Shown in pieces: positions 1 to 7,928 of a stretch of DNA of 64,000 nt. Source of the DNA: Coralloluteibacterium stylophorae (GTDB lineage Bacteria > Pseudomonadota > Gammaproteobacteria > Xanthomonadales > Xanthomonadaceae); the NCBI RefSeq assembly GCF_018122625.2, contig NZ_JAGQFT020000009.1, positions 1 to 64,000 on the forward strand, read 5' to 3'. Position 1 is the first letter of the stretch. Each line of letters starts with the position of its first letter. Under the pieces are notes generated by a model. That model was not told where the DNA came from. It was given only the letters and a program-made list of their open reading frames with translations, and made no database searches. The position numbers and the translations under genes are program-made.

Positions 1-413
1 GGCTTCAGCCGCGACCGCTTTCCCTGTGTGGAAGGGGTCTGAGCCCCGATCCGGCGTGGCAGTCGGGGCTGAAGCCCCTCCCACAGTCCGGAGCAGAACG
101 TGCGGTACGGAGGCCGGTCCGCTGCGCCGATGCGGATCGGCACGCGACGCTTCCACGTCGCCTTTCGTCTCGCCCGCGTGCGATTCGAAGCTGCCGCATT
201 GCGGGTCGCGGCTGAAGCCGCTCCTACAGGGGGCTGGCCGCTGCGTGTCTCGAGGCGGATCGACGACCGCGTTCGTGTGGGAGGGGCTTCAGCCCCGACG
301 CGGCGGCAGTCGGGGCTGAAGCCCCTCCCACAGCTCGTCGATCGTTGCGTCATTCCTCATCCGCCGCTCCGGGCTGTGTGCCTCGCGGATCGCGGCTGAA
401 GCCGCTCCTACAG
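1..413. repeat. Block of REP-like hairpin elements
   Basis: Two related hairpin families alternate here. Family A (core GCGGCT-TC-AGCCGC, flanked by GTAGGA on one side) appears truncated at 1-15 and reversed at 206-230 and 390-413. Family B (core GGGGCT-TC-AGCCCC, flanked by TGTGGGA) appears as head-to-head pairs at 27-86 and 276-333. The stems differ by a compensating base pair, which supports selection on the fold. Such elements are common between genes in Xanthomonadaceae and resemble Pseudomonas REP sequences. No RAYT-type transposase gene is in the window. I see no gene in 1-540. Confidence 0.85.
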
Positions 414-460
414 GGTGGTGAGCTGTGCCTTCGCGCGCCTCTCCTTATCCGGCGCTCGCC

Positions 461-508
461 GTTCCCCGTTCCCCGTTCCCCGTTCCCCGTTCCCCGTTCC
501 CCGTTCCC
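461..508. repeat. Heptamer microsatellite (GTTCCCC)n
   Basis: About six to seven tandem copies of GTTCCCC, ending in the degenerate unit GTTCCCT. The other strand reads GGGGAAC, with G4 runs every seven bases, so intramolecular G-quadruplexes are possible. The array lies about 30 bp beyond the stop codon of the sugar dehydrogenase gene. Confidence 0.85.
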
Positions 509-540
509 TGCTCGCTGCTCGCTGCTCCCTTCCCGCCCCC

Positions 541-1650
541 TCACCGCCCCACCCTCACCACCCGTCCCGCCGCGCCGTCGGTCACCAGCCATAGGGCGCC
601 GTCGGGGGCCTGAGCGATGGTGCGGATGCGGGCGTCGAGCTCGGCGAAGAGGACCTCCTCCTCGAGCACCTCGCCGTGCACGTCGAGGCGGATGCGGCGC
701 ACGCTGCGGCCGACCAGGGCGGGCACGAACAGGTCACCGCGCCATTCCGGGAACATCTCGCCGTCGTAGTGCAGCAGGCCGGCCGGTGCGATCGCCGGCG
801 TCCACACGTAGCGCGGATCGACCAGGCCCGGCAGCGAGGTGAACGGGGAGACGCGCACCCAGGCGTAGTCGAGCCCGCGGGTGGCGAGCGGCCAGCCGTA
901 GTTGGCGCCCGGCTCGATGCGGTTGAGCTCGTCACCGCCGCGCGGGCCGTGCTCGCTGGCGTAGAGCACGCCCTCGACCAGCGCCAGCCCCTGCACGTTG
1001 CGATGCCCGAGCGTGTACACCTCGGGCGCGGCATCGGCGCGGGCAACGAAGGGATTGCCGGGCGGGACCGTGCCGTCGCCAGCGATCCGCAGCAGCTTGC
1101 CCAGGTGCGAGCGCGGATCCTGCGCCGCCTCGCGCCGGTCCGAGCCTTCGCCGGTGGCGACCACCAGGCTGCCGTCGGCGAGCACGACCATGCGCCCGCC
1201 GTTGTGCACGGCCCCGCGCTTGCGCGGCCGCGACTCGAACAGGGTGCGCACGTCCTCCAGGCGGGTGCCGACCAGGCGGCCGCGCAGCACGCAGGTCGCG
1301 TTCGCATCGCGGTCGCCGCGGGTGAGCGTGAGATAGACGACGCCGTTGCGGGCGAAGCCGGGATCGATCGCCACGTCGAGCAGGCCGGCCTCGCCCTCGA
1401 CGTAGATGTCCCGCGGCAGGCCGGCGACCGGCTCCGCAAGCAGCCTGCCGTGCACGACCAGGCGCAGCCGGCCGCTACGCTCGGTGAGCAGGGCGCGGCC
1501 GTCCGGCAGGAAGACCAGCGCCCAGGGATGCGCGAGTCCGCGCAGCACGGTGCGCAGGCGGTACTCGGCGCTCGGCTGCGCCGCGGCCGGCGCCGCCAGA
1601 CACGCCATGCACAGCGCCAGCACGAGGATCCGCAGCGACATCGTCGTCAT
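541..1650 (-). CDS. PQQ-dependent sugar dehydrogenase (glucose/sorbosone dehydrogenase family)
   Basis: A periplasmic six-bladed beta-propeller quinoprotein of the soluble aldose dehydrogenase type (YliI/Asd). Members oxidise aldose sugars with PQQ and Ca2+. From the ATG at 1650 it is 369 aa with a signal peptide over about residues 5-25. Family motifs are present: VHNGGR (148-153, catalytic His), GHRNVQG (215-221), SEHGPRGGDELN (232-243) and NYGWP (250-254). An ATG three codons later (1641) would give an equally good signal peptide. Longer in-frame starts add an arginine-rich stretch that does not look like secreted protein. The divergent gene begins only 14 bp away. Sugar specificity cannot be read from sequence. 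Confidence 0.88.
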   Translation of the reverse strand: MTTMSLRILVLALCMACLAAPAAAQPSAEYRLRTVLRGLAHPWALVFLPDGRALLTERSGRLRLVVHGRLLAEPVAGLPRDIYVEGEAGLLDVAIDPGFARNGVVYLTLTRGDRDANATCVLRGRLVGTRLEDVRTLFESRPRKRGAVHNGGRMVVLADGSLVVATGEGSDRREAAQDPRSHLGKLLRIAGDGTVPPGNPFVARADAAPEVYTLGHRNVQGLALVEGVLYASEHGPRGGDELNRIEPGANYGWPLATRGLDYAWVRVSPFTSLPGLVDPRYVWTPAIAPAGLLHYDGEMFPEWRGDLFVPALVGRSVRRIRLDVHGEVLEEEVLFAELDARIRTIAQAPDGALWLVTDGAAGRVVRVGR

Positions 1651-1664
1651 CCGGAACGTCCGCC

Positions 1665-2153
1665 ATGCCGAGCCTGCCGCGGAACGGGGCATCGCGCCAG
1701 CGCCTGCGCGCGGTGGTGCCGCGGCGGCGCACGCTGGGTGCATGGCTGCTCGCCACCGCCGCCGCCGCCCTGCTCGGCAGCGTCGTGCAGACCCAGGTCA
1801 ACCTGCAGGACATCGAACGGCTCGGCGTGGCGGTGCCGTGGCGCGTGCGGTTGGCGACGACGGCCTGGGACCTGGTCGCGTTCCCGCGCGCATGGGCGCC
1901 GATGCTGCTGGTGGCGTTCGCCGTCGCCTTCCCGCCGGCGCTGCGCCTGTCGCGCGACGTGCCGCGGGCCCGCATGCCGCTGCTGGCCATCGCCGCGGCG
2001 ACGGGCGCGGTGGTCGCGGTGAAGCTGGTCGACGCCCTCGCGCCGATGCCGACCCTCATCGCCGCGACCCGGCACTGGCCCGGCCTGCTGCTCCTGGCCG
2101 CGAGCGCCGGGATCGGCGGCCTCGTCTTCGCGCGCCTGCGCCGCCCGCGCTGA
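1665..2153 (+). CDS. Small integral membrane protein of unknown function
   Basis: A 162-aa protein I cannot assign to a family. An arginine-rich N-terminus of about 23 residues is followed by four likely membrane helices (roughly residues 25-42, 70-88, 103-120 and 137-155). This resembles the yfbV-like or DUF-type four-helix inner-membrane proteins often seen next to secreted enzymes. The ATG at 1665 is 14 bp from the divergent sugar dehydrogenase start, so the two transcripts must overlap at the 5' end or be nearly leaderless. It ends 17 bp before the convergent PQ-loop-like gene. The reading frame is fully open with typical high-GC third positions. Confidence 0.65.
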   Translation: MPSLPRNGASRQRLRAVVPRRRTLGAWLLATAAAALLGSVVQTQVNLQDIERLGVAVPWRVRLATTAWDLVAFPRAWAPMLLVAFAVAFPPALRLSRDVPRARMPLLAIAAATGAVVAVKLVDALAPMPTLIAATRHWPGLLLLAASAGIGGLVFARLRRPR

Positions 2154-2170
2154 GGCCGTGTGCGCGGTTT

Positions 2171-2461
2171 CTATGGATGCTCCGCGGCCGGCACGCGCCC
2201 GCGCCCCGCGCGCACGTTGCGCCGGTAGACCAGCTGCCCGGTGATGGCGACGCACAGGATGGCGATGTTGCTGAAGAGGAAGACCCAGTTGTCCAGCAGC
2301 CAGCTGTAGACGATGAAGCCGCAGCTCGCCGCGACCTGCCCCACGAACAGCCACGACGACAGCCCCGCCCCGGTGCGGTCGCGGTACTGCACCCAGACCT
2401 GGCGGCCGAGCGTGGCGAGGAGGATGGCGGTGGCGAGCCAGCCGATGGGGTCGGGGGACAT
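2171..2461 (-). CDS. Three-helix PQ-loop/SemiSWEET-like membrane protein
   Basis: A 96-aa protein with three predicted membrane helices. Its layout matches the MtN3/SemiSWEET-PQ-loop superfamily: an N-terminal helix, a polar loop near QYRDRTGAGLSSW, then two helices. SemiSWEETs work as dimers and move sugars or other small solutes. The usual Pro-Gln pair is replaced by Arg-Gln (LGRQVWVQ), so transport and substrate are uncertain. The ATG at 2461 is preceded by five CAC/ACC-type triplets and no clear Shine-Dalgarno. A long G-rich microsatellite begins about 50 bp upstream, so copy-number change there could alter expression. Confidence 0.6.
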   Translation of the reverse strand: MSPDPIGWLATAILLATLGRQVWVQYRDRTGAGLSSWLFVGQVAASCGFIVYSWLLDNWVFLFSNIAILCVAITGQLVYRRNVRAGRGRVPAAEHP

Positions 2462-2510
2462 GGTGGTGGTGGTGGTAAGGCGGGAAGCGGGAATGGGGAA
2501 TCGGGAATAG

Positions 2511-2671
2511 GGGCTTGGGCTTGGGCTTGGGCTTGGGCTTGGGCTTGGGCTTGGGACTCGGGACTCGGGACTCGGGACTCGGGACTCGGGGAAAGGGGAA
2601 CGGGGAACGGGGAACGGGGAACGGGGAACGGGGAACGGGGAACGGGGAACGGGGAGCGGGGAGCGGGGAGC
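2511..2671. repeat. Composite three-phase microsatellite (6-mer, 7-mer, 7-mer)
   Basis: A continuous run of three arrays: GGGCTT x7 (2511-2552), GGGACTC x5 (2553-2587), then GGGGAAA once, GGGGAAC x8 and GGGGAGC x3 (2588-2671). Every unit begins with a G3 or G4 run, so the + strand can form G-quadruplexes along its full length. It is preceded by the head GGCGGGAAGCGGGAATGGGG (2480-2499), which recurs elsewhere in the window. Confidence 0.95.
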
Positions 2672-2726
2672 GGATGAGGTTGGGAGACTGCGGGGTGGTG
2701 CATCAGTGGGGTGTGGATGCGCCGGG

Positions 2727-3184
2727 CGGCGGTGGCCTGGGTTGCGGTCGTGCGCGGTGCCGTAGGAGCGGCTTCAGCCGCGATGCTCTTGTGTGGGAGG
2801 GGCTTCAGCCCCGACCGGGCGTTGGGTCGGGGCTGAAGCCCCTCCCACAGGTCGCCGACCGTCGCGCAGATCCTGTCCTCACCGGGCGCTGGCGGGCAGT
2901 TGCTCGCCGGTCGCGGCTGAAGCCGCTCCTACAGGGGCGGTGGCCCGCGTGCGGTCGTGCGCGGTGTCGTGGGGGCGGTGGCCTACGTTGCGGTCGCGTG
3001 CGGCGTCGTAGGAGCGGCTTCAGCCGCGATGCTCTTGTGTGGGAGGGGCTTCAGCCCCGACCGGACGTTGGGTCGGGGCTGAAGCCCCTCCCACAGTTCG
3101 CCGACCGTCCCGCAGATCCTCGTCCTCACCGGGCGCTGCCGGGCGGTGGTTCGCCGGTCGCGGCTGAAGCCGCTCCTACAGGGG
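2727..3184. repeat. Tandemly duplicated cassette of nested REP-like hairpins (246-bp period)
   Basis: Two near-identical copies. Each holds family A (2762 and 3008), family B forward (about 2791 and 3037), family B reversed (ending near 2850 and 3096) and family A reversed (about 2908-2936 and 3155-3183), giving the mirror order A-B-B'-A'. Homology extends upstream into the GGCGGTGGCCT segment. Spacers between elements are also conserved with scattered substitutions, so the whole unit was duplicated. The gap 2462-3363 contains only repeats. Confidence 0.9.
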
Positions 3185-3229
3185 TGGGCTGCGTGGCGGC
3201 CGTGCGCCGCTCCCTATCCGGCGCTTGCC

Positions 3230-3335
3230 GCCCCCCGGTTCCCTATTCCCTATTCCCCGCTCCCTGTTCCCGCTCCCTGTTCCACGTTCCCCGCTCCCTG
3301 TTCCCTGTTCCCCGTTCCCTGTTCCGACGCCCCGC
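3230..3335. repeat. C-rich degenerate heptamer array
   Basis: About fifteen imperfect units of the type GTTCCCT, ATTCCCT or GCTCCCT, the reverse complement of the GGGGAAC class. It lies just beyond the stop codon of the lytic transglycosylase gene. Unlike the array at 2588-2671 it is heavily diverged. Confidence 0.8.
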
Positions 3336-3363
3336 GCCCCGCGCCCCGAGCCAGCGCCGGGCC

Positions 3364-4614
3364 CTACTCCCCATCCCCCGTTCCCGCTCCGCCACCACGC
3401 CTCAACCCCTCCAGGATCTTCCGCCCGGCGCGGCCGTTTTCCTCGAAGCCGAGGCGCTTCTGTTCCTCGGCGATGGCGCGGCGGGTCTTCGTGCCGATCA
3501 TGCCGTCGACCTCACCGATGTCGTGGCCGCGGGCGAGGAGGAGGTGTTGCAGTTCGCGGCGTTCGGCGCGGGAGATGCCGGGGTCGTCGGTGGGCCAGGG
3601 GGTGGCGATGCCGGGCGCGCCGCGCAGGCGGTCGGACAGCAGGGCGATCGCGAGTGCGTAGCTCTCGGCGGCGTTGTAGGAGTAGATCGCGTCGTAGTTG
3701 CGGAACACGAGGAAGGCCGGGCCGTCGGGACCGGCCGGGGCGACCAGGCCGGCCTGCGCGTCGGCGCCGAGCGCGCCCTGCGCCAGCGCCGAACCGTCGA
3801 CGCGGGTCAGCCCGCGCTGCGCCCAGGTCGCCAGCGACGACTTCGGCTTGCGGCCGTAGCCGGTGGTCGAGAAGCCGTCCGGCAGGCGCACCTCGAAGCC
3901 CCACGGTTCGCCGCTGCGCCAGCCCGAGGTCTCGAGGTAGTTCGCGGTCGAGGCGAGCGCGTCGGCGACGCTGCCGACCAGGTCGCGGCGGCCGTCGCCG
4001 TCGAAGTCGACCGCGATCCGGGTGTAGGTCGAGGGCATGAACTGGGTGTGGCCGAACGCGCCGGCCCAGGAGCCGGTGATGCCCGGATCGCGCAGGTCGC
4101 CGGCCTGCAGCAGGCCGAGGGTGGCGAACAGCTCGCCGCGGAAGAACGACTGCCGCCGGCCCTCGCAGGCCAGCGTCGACAGCGACTGCAGCAGCGGACG
4201 GCTGCCGAACACGCGCCCGTAGTTGCTCTCCACGCCCCACACCGCGACCACGGTCGCGGGATCGACGCCGTAGCGCGCGGCGACGCGGTCGAGCACCTCG
4301 CGGTGCTCGGCGAGCATGGCGCGGCCGTCGGCGACGCGCTCCTCGTCGACCAGGCCGGCGAGGTAGTCCCAGATCGGCGTGGTGAACTCCGGCTGCGCGT
4401 CGAGGAGCTCGAGCACGCTGCGGTCGGGGGTGACGCCGGCCATGAAGCGGTCGAACCCGGCGCGGCCGATGCCCTTGGCCGCCGCTTCGCCGCGCAGGGT
4501 CGACAGGCACTGTTGGAAGGCGGGGTCCGGCGTCGGCGCGGGATCGGGCGCCTGCGCGGCGGCGGTGCCGGCGACAAGGAACGGGATCAGGAACGGCGTG
4601 CGGGGCAGCGGCAT
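3364..4614 (-). CDS. mltB: MltB-family lytic murein transglycosylase with C-terminal peptidoglycan-binding domain
   Basis: Cleaves the MurNAc-GlcNAc bond of peptidoglycan to give anhydromuropeptides in the periplasm. The protein is 416 aa with a short signal peptide (about residues 1-21, after which AQAPDPAP starts the mature part). Motif GVESNYG (127-133) carries the catalytic Glu129. GAFGHTQFMPSTY and the following DFDGDGRRDL segment are typical of the SLT_2/MltB fold. The last 70 residues contain a PG_binding_1-type repeat (near GEVDGMIGTKTRRAI). The ATG at 4614 is chosen because upstream in-frame sequence is the antisense of the next gene. There is no lipobox, so this is a soluble rather than lipoprotein member. 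Confidence 0.9.
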   Translation of the reverse strand: MPLPRTPFLIPFLVAGTAAAQAPDPAPTPDPAFQQCLSTLRGEAAAKGIGRAGFDRFMAGVTPDRSVLELLDAQPEFTTPIWDYLAGLVDEERVADGRAMLAEHREVLDRVAARYGVDPATVVAVWGVESNYGRVFGSRPLLQSLSTLACEGRRQSFFRGELFATLGLLQAGDLRDPGITGSWAGAFGHTQFMPSTYTRIAVDFDGDGRRDLVGSVADALASTANYLETSGWRSGEPWGFEVRLPDGFSTTGYGRKPKSSLATWAQRGLTRVDGSALAQGALGADAQAGLVAPAGPDGPAFLVFRNYDAIYSYNAAESYALAIALLSDRLRGAPGIATPWPTDDPGISRAERRELQHLLLARGHDIGEVDGMIGTKTRRAIAEEQKRLGFEENGRAGRKILEGLRRGGGAGTGDGE

Positions 4615-4716
4615 GGCGTCGGCGGGTCGGGGAGCGGAGCCGCGCACCTTCGCGCAGGCCGCGTGAGCTGCGACTGAGCGCGGCCTTGACCCGGCGCAGG
4701 CGCGGCGGCCCGCAGC

Positions 4717-5709
4717 ATGGCGCTCCGCTTCCTGCGTGGCGACCCTGCCGTGTCCGACGACGACCTCCTCGACTGCCTGATCATCGGCGCCGGCCCGGCC
4801 GGGCTCACCGCCGCGACCTACCTCGCCCGCTTCCGACGCCGCATCGCCCTGGTCAGCGCCGGCGAGAGTCGCGCGCACTGGATCCCGGTCAGCCACAACT
4901 GCCCCGGGTTCCCGTTCGGCGTCTCCGGCACCGACCTGCTCGCCAAGCTCGCCCGCCAGGCCGCGGAGTACGGCGTGGCGCCCGTCGAGGCGCGCATCGA
5001 TGCGCTCGCACGCGACGGCGACGGCTTCCTCGCCTGCAGCGGCGAACGGCGCTGGCGCGCGCGCAGCGTGCTGGTCGCCACCGGCGTGGTCGACCGCATG
5101 CCCGACATCGAGGGCCTGGACGAGGGCATCGCCGCCGGCGCGATCCGCATCTGCGCGGTGTGCGACGCCTACGAGGCGCGCGACCACCGCATCGGCGTGT
5201 ACGGGCCGCCGGCGACGGTGATCGGCCATGCCTGCTTCCTGCGCACCTTCTCGCGCCAGGTGACGGTGGTGCTGTCCGAGGCCGGCCGCCTGACCGCCGA
5301 GGCCATCGCCCGCGCCGCGGCGCTGGGCGTGCGCGTGCTGCCGCCGCCGGAGGCGCTGACCCTGGTGCGCGACGCCGCCGGCGCGGTCGTCGCCTGCCGC
5401 GTCGACGGCGAGGCCGGTGCGCACGAGTTCGACGCGCTGTATCCGGTCCTCGGCGCGGATGCGAAGGCCGGGCTCGCGCAGGCGCTCGGCGCCGAGGTCG
5501 ACGCCGCCGGCGAACTGGTGGTCGATGCGCACCTGCAGACCTCGCTGCCGAACCTCTACGCCGCGGGCGACGTGGTCAGCGCGCTGAACCAGATCAGCGT
5601 CGCCGTCGGCCACGCGGCGATCGCCGCGACCGCCATCCACAACCGCCTGCCGGGCAATGCGCTGCCCGGTGCCCCGGGCGCGGACGGCGGCGCGACGGCG
5701 CTCCGGTAG
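4717..5709 (+). CDS. Thioredoxin-reductase-like FAD oxidoreductase with degenerate NADPH site
   Basis: A two-domain flavoprotein of the thioredoxin reductase superfamily, 330 aa from the ATG or 319 aa from a GTG at 4750 (VSDDDLLD). The GTG gives the more usual distance to the FAD motif GAGPAG (24-29 in the long form). The redox pair is C146-A-V-C149, the usual active-site position, and the second FAD motif is AAGD (282-285). The NADPH-binding Rossmann motif, normally GxGxxA, is [10 protein letters not shown] here, and the usual HRR signature is missing. It may therefore be a TrxR paralogue using another reductant. No thioredoxin gene is adjacent. Next is the MoxR gene, 30 bp away. Confidence 0.8.
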   Translation: MALRFLRGDPAVSDDDLLDCLIIGAGPAGLTAATYLARFRRRIALVSAGESRAHWIPVSHNCPGFPFGVSGTDLLAKLARQAAEYGVAPVEARIDALARDGDGFLACSGERRWRARSVLVATGVVDRMPDIEGLDEGIAAGAIRICAVCDAYEARDHRIGVYGPPATVIGHACFLRTFSRQVTVVLSEAGRLTAEAIARAAALGVRVLPPPEALTLVRDAAGAVVACRVDGEAGAHEFDALYPVLGADAKAGLAQALGAEVDAAGELVVDAHLQTSLPNLYAAGDVVSALNQISVAVGHAAIAATAIHNRLPGNALPGAPGADGGATALR

Positions 5710-5739
5710 CATGCGCGGTCGATCCCCCAGGAGCGCCGC

Positions 5740-6582
5740 ATGTCGTTCGAAGGCACCGCCCGCTACGTCGCCACGCCCGAGCTGCGGCTCGCCGTCGACG
5801 CCGCCATCGCCCTGCAGCGCCCGCTGCTGATCAAGGGCGAGCCGGGCACCGGCAAGACCCTGCTCGCCGAGGAGGTCGCCGCCGCGCTCGATGCGCCGCT
5901 GATCACCTGGCACGTGAAGTCGACCACGCGCGCGCAGCAGGGCCTGTACGAGTACGACGCGGTGAGCCGCCTGCGCGACTCCCAGCTCGGCGATCCGCGG
6001 GTGCAGGACGTCGCCAACTACATCCGCCCCGGCAAGCTGTGGGAAGCCTTCGTCAGCGAGCGCCGCGCGGTGCTGCTGATCGACGAGATCGACAAGGCCG
6101 ACCTCGAGTTCCCGAACGACCTGCTGCACGAGCTCGACCGCATGGCCTTCGACGTCTACGAGACCGGGCAGACCGTCCGCGCGGCGCAGCGGCCGATCAT
6201 CCTCATCACCAGCAACAACGAGAAGGAGCTGCCCGACGCCTTCCTGCGCCGCTGCTTCTTCCACTACATCGCCTTCCCCGACGCCGACACGCTGAAGGCG
6301 ATCGTCGACGTGCATTTCCCCGACATCGACCAGGCCCTGGTGCGGCGCGCGCTGGAGGCCTTCTTCGAGCTGCGCGAGGTGCCGGGCCTGAAGAAGAAGC
6401 CCAGCACCTCCGAACTGATCGACTGGCTGCGCCTGCTGATGGCCGACCGCCTCTCCGCCGAGGCCCTGGCCGACAAGGACCCCGCCCGCGCCCTGCCGCC
6501 GCTGGCCGGCGCGCTGATCAAGAACGAGCAGGACCAGCATCTGCTGGAGCGGCTGGCGTTCCTGCATCGGGGCAAGAGGTGA
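5740..6582 (+). CDS. MoxR-type AAA+ ATPase
   Basis: A 280-aa AAA+ ATPase of the MoxR class, chaperone-like proteins that work with VWA-domain partners to assemble or activate enzyme complexes. Walker A is GEPGTGKT (33-40), Walker B VLLIDEID (111-118), sensor 1 LITSNNEKELP (155-165), and DAFLRRC (167-173) carries the arginine-finger region. A good Shine-Dalgarno (CAGGAGCGCC) precedes the ATG. The VWA gene follows 149 bp downstream on the same strand, so they form the usual MoxR-VWA pair. The substrate of this pair is unknown. It most resembles the CoxD/CoxE-type arrangement, but no CO dehydrogenase genes are nearby. Confidence 0.85.
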   Translation: MSFEGTARYVATPELRLAVDAAIALQRPLLIKGEPGTGKTLLAEEVAAALDAPLITWHVKSTTRAQQGLYEYDAVSRLRDSQLGDPRVQDVANYIRPGKLWEAFVSERRAVLLIDEIDKADLEFPNDLLHELDRMAFDVYETGQTVRAAQRPIILITSNNEKELPDAFLRRCFFHYIAFPDADTLKAIVDVHFPDIDQALVRRALEAFFELREVPGLKKKPSTSELIDWLRLLMADRLSAEALADKDPARALPPLAGALIKNEQDQHLLERLAFLHRGKR

Positions 6583-6583
6583 G

Positions 6584-6719
6584 GCGGGAAGCGGGAATGG
6601 GGAACGGGGACCTGCAGGCCCGCGTGCGCCCGTGTCCGCACTCCGCCCGTACACGGAAGCACTGAAGCCAGCTGCCTGGCCGCCTCTCCATTCCCCATTC
6701 CCCATTCCCCATTCCCGCC
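6584..6719. repeat. Inverted pair of G-rich heptamer heads between moxR and VWA genes
   Basis: The 149-bp gap begins directly after the moxR stop with GAGGCGGGAAGCGGGAATGG (6582-6601) and ends 12 bp before the VWA start with four ATTCCCC units and CCCGCC (6687-6719). The two ends are inverted copies of the same heptamer element, so a transcript could fold back on itself. The 70 bp between them hold no recognised feature. Confidence 0.8.
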
Positions 6720-6731
6720 TCTCCAACCCCC

Positions 6732-7904
6732 ATGTTCCTCTCCCTCTTCCACGCCCTCCGCGCCGAACGCGTACCGGTCACGCCGCGCGAGTGGCTGGAC
6801 CTGCTCGCCGCGCTCGACGCCGGTGTCGCCTTCGCCGAGCCGGAGGCGCTGTATGCGCTGGCGCGGACGGTGCTGGTCAAGGACGAGCGGCACTACGACC
6901 GCTTCGACCGCGCCTTCGGCCGCTACATGAAGCGCGTGGCCGAGCATGCCGACGAGATCGGGACGATCCCGGAGGACTGGCTGCGGCAGACCCTGCGCCG
7001 CGAGCTCAGCGACGAGGAGAAGGCGAAGGTCCAGGCGCTCGGCGGGCTGGACGAACTGATGAAGGCCTTCCGCGAGCGCCTCGCCGAGCAGCACGAACGG
7101 CATGCCGGCGGCAGCAAATGGATCGGCACCGGCGGCAGCAGCCCGTTCGGCGCCGGCGGCTGGCATCCGGAGGGCATCCGCGTCGGCCCGCAGGGGGGCG
7201 GCCGCAGCGCGGTGAAGGTCTGGGACCAGCGCCAGTTCGCCGGCCTCGACGGCGATGCAGAACTCTCGCCGCGCAACCTCAAGATGGCCCTGCGCCGGCT
7301 GCGCCGCTTCGCGCGCGAGGGCGCGGCCGAGGAATTCGACCTCGACGGCACCGTCGAGGCCACCGCGCGCGAGGGCGGCATGCTCGACATCCGCATGCGC
7401 CCCGAGCGCCACAACGCGGTCAGCGTGCTGCTGTTGCTGGACATCGGCGGCTCGATGGACGACCACGTGCACGCCGCCGAGGCGCTGTTCGGCGCGGCGC
7501 GGTCGGAATTCAAGCGCCTGGAGCACTTCTACTTCCACAACTTCGTCTACGGCTTCGTGTGGCGCGACGACCGCCGCGTCGACGCCAACCGCATCGACAC
7601 CTTCGAACTGCTGCGCCGCTACCACCCGGAGCACAAGGTGATCTTCGTCGGCGACGCAGCGATGAGCCCCTACGAGATCAGCCACGCCGGCGGCAGCGGC
7701 GAATACTGGAACGAGGAGGCCGGCGCGACCTGGTTCGGGCGCATCCGCGGGCACTTCCGCAAGGTCGCCTGGATCAACCCCGTCCCGCGCGGGCACTGGC
7801 ACTACACCAAGTCGACCGACATGGTGCGGCAGCTGGTGGACGATCACATGTACCCGCTGACGCCCGATGGCCTCGCCGGGGCGATGCGGTTCCTGGCGAG
7901 ATAG
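6732..7904 (+). CDS. VWA-domain protein (CoxE-like), partner of the MoxR ATPase
   Basis: A 390-aa cytoplasmic protein with a C-terminal von Willebrand factor A domain from about residue 230. The MIDAS motif reads DIGGSMDDH (237-245); the classical form is DxSxS, so the middle Ser is Gly here. The N-terminal half is charged and helical, with a Gly-rich linker (127-157) before a conserved RQFAGLDGDAELSPRNLKMA stretch. There is no signal peptide or membrane helix. It is paired with the upstream MoxR-type ATPase and expected to present or activate a target protein with it. The target is not evident from the neighbours. Confidence 0.82.
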   Translation: MFLSLFHALRAERVPVTPREWLDLLAALDAGVAFAEPEALYALARTVLVKDERHYDRFDRAFGRYMKRVAEHADEIGTIPEDWLRQTLRRELSDEEKAKVQALGGLDELMKAFRERLAEQHERHAGGSKWIGTGGSSPFGAGGWHPEGIRVGPQGGGRSAVKVWDQRQFAGLDGDAELSPRNLKMALRRLRRFAREGAAEEFDLDGTVEATAREGGMLDIRMRPERHNAVSVLLLLDIGGSMDDHVHAAEALFGAARSEFKRLEHFYFHNFVYGFVWRDDRRVDANRIDTFELLRRYHPEHKVIFVGDAAMSPYEISHAGGSGEYWNEEAGATWFGRIRGHFRKVAWINPVPRGHWHYTKSTDMVRQLVDDHMYPLTPDGLAGAMRFLAR

Positions 7905-7928
7905 GGACGCGCGGCGCGCCAGCGCCGC

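Noticed and set aside
1..508. Possible tRNA or small RNA genes among the hairpins
   Set aside because: Stems are short and part of dispersed repeat families; no cloverleaf or anticodon arm was found.
2515..4677. Open frame starting with a Gly-Leu repeat in the microsatellite and continuing opposite the transglycosylase gene
   Set aside because: Translation of a microsatellite and an antisense strand; no domain and no supported start.
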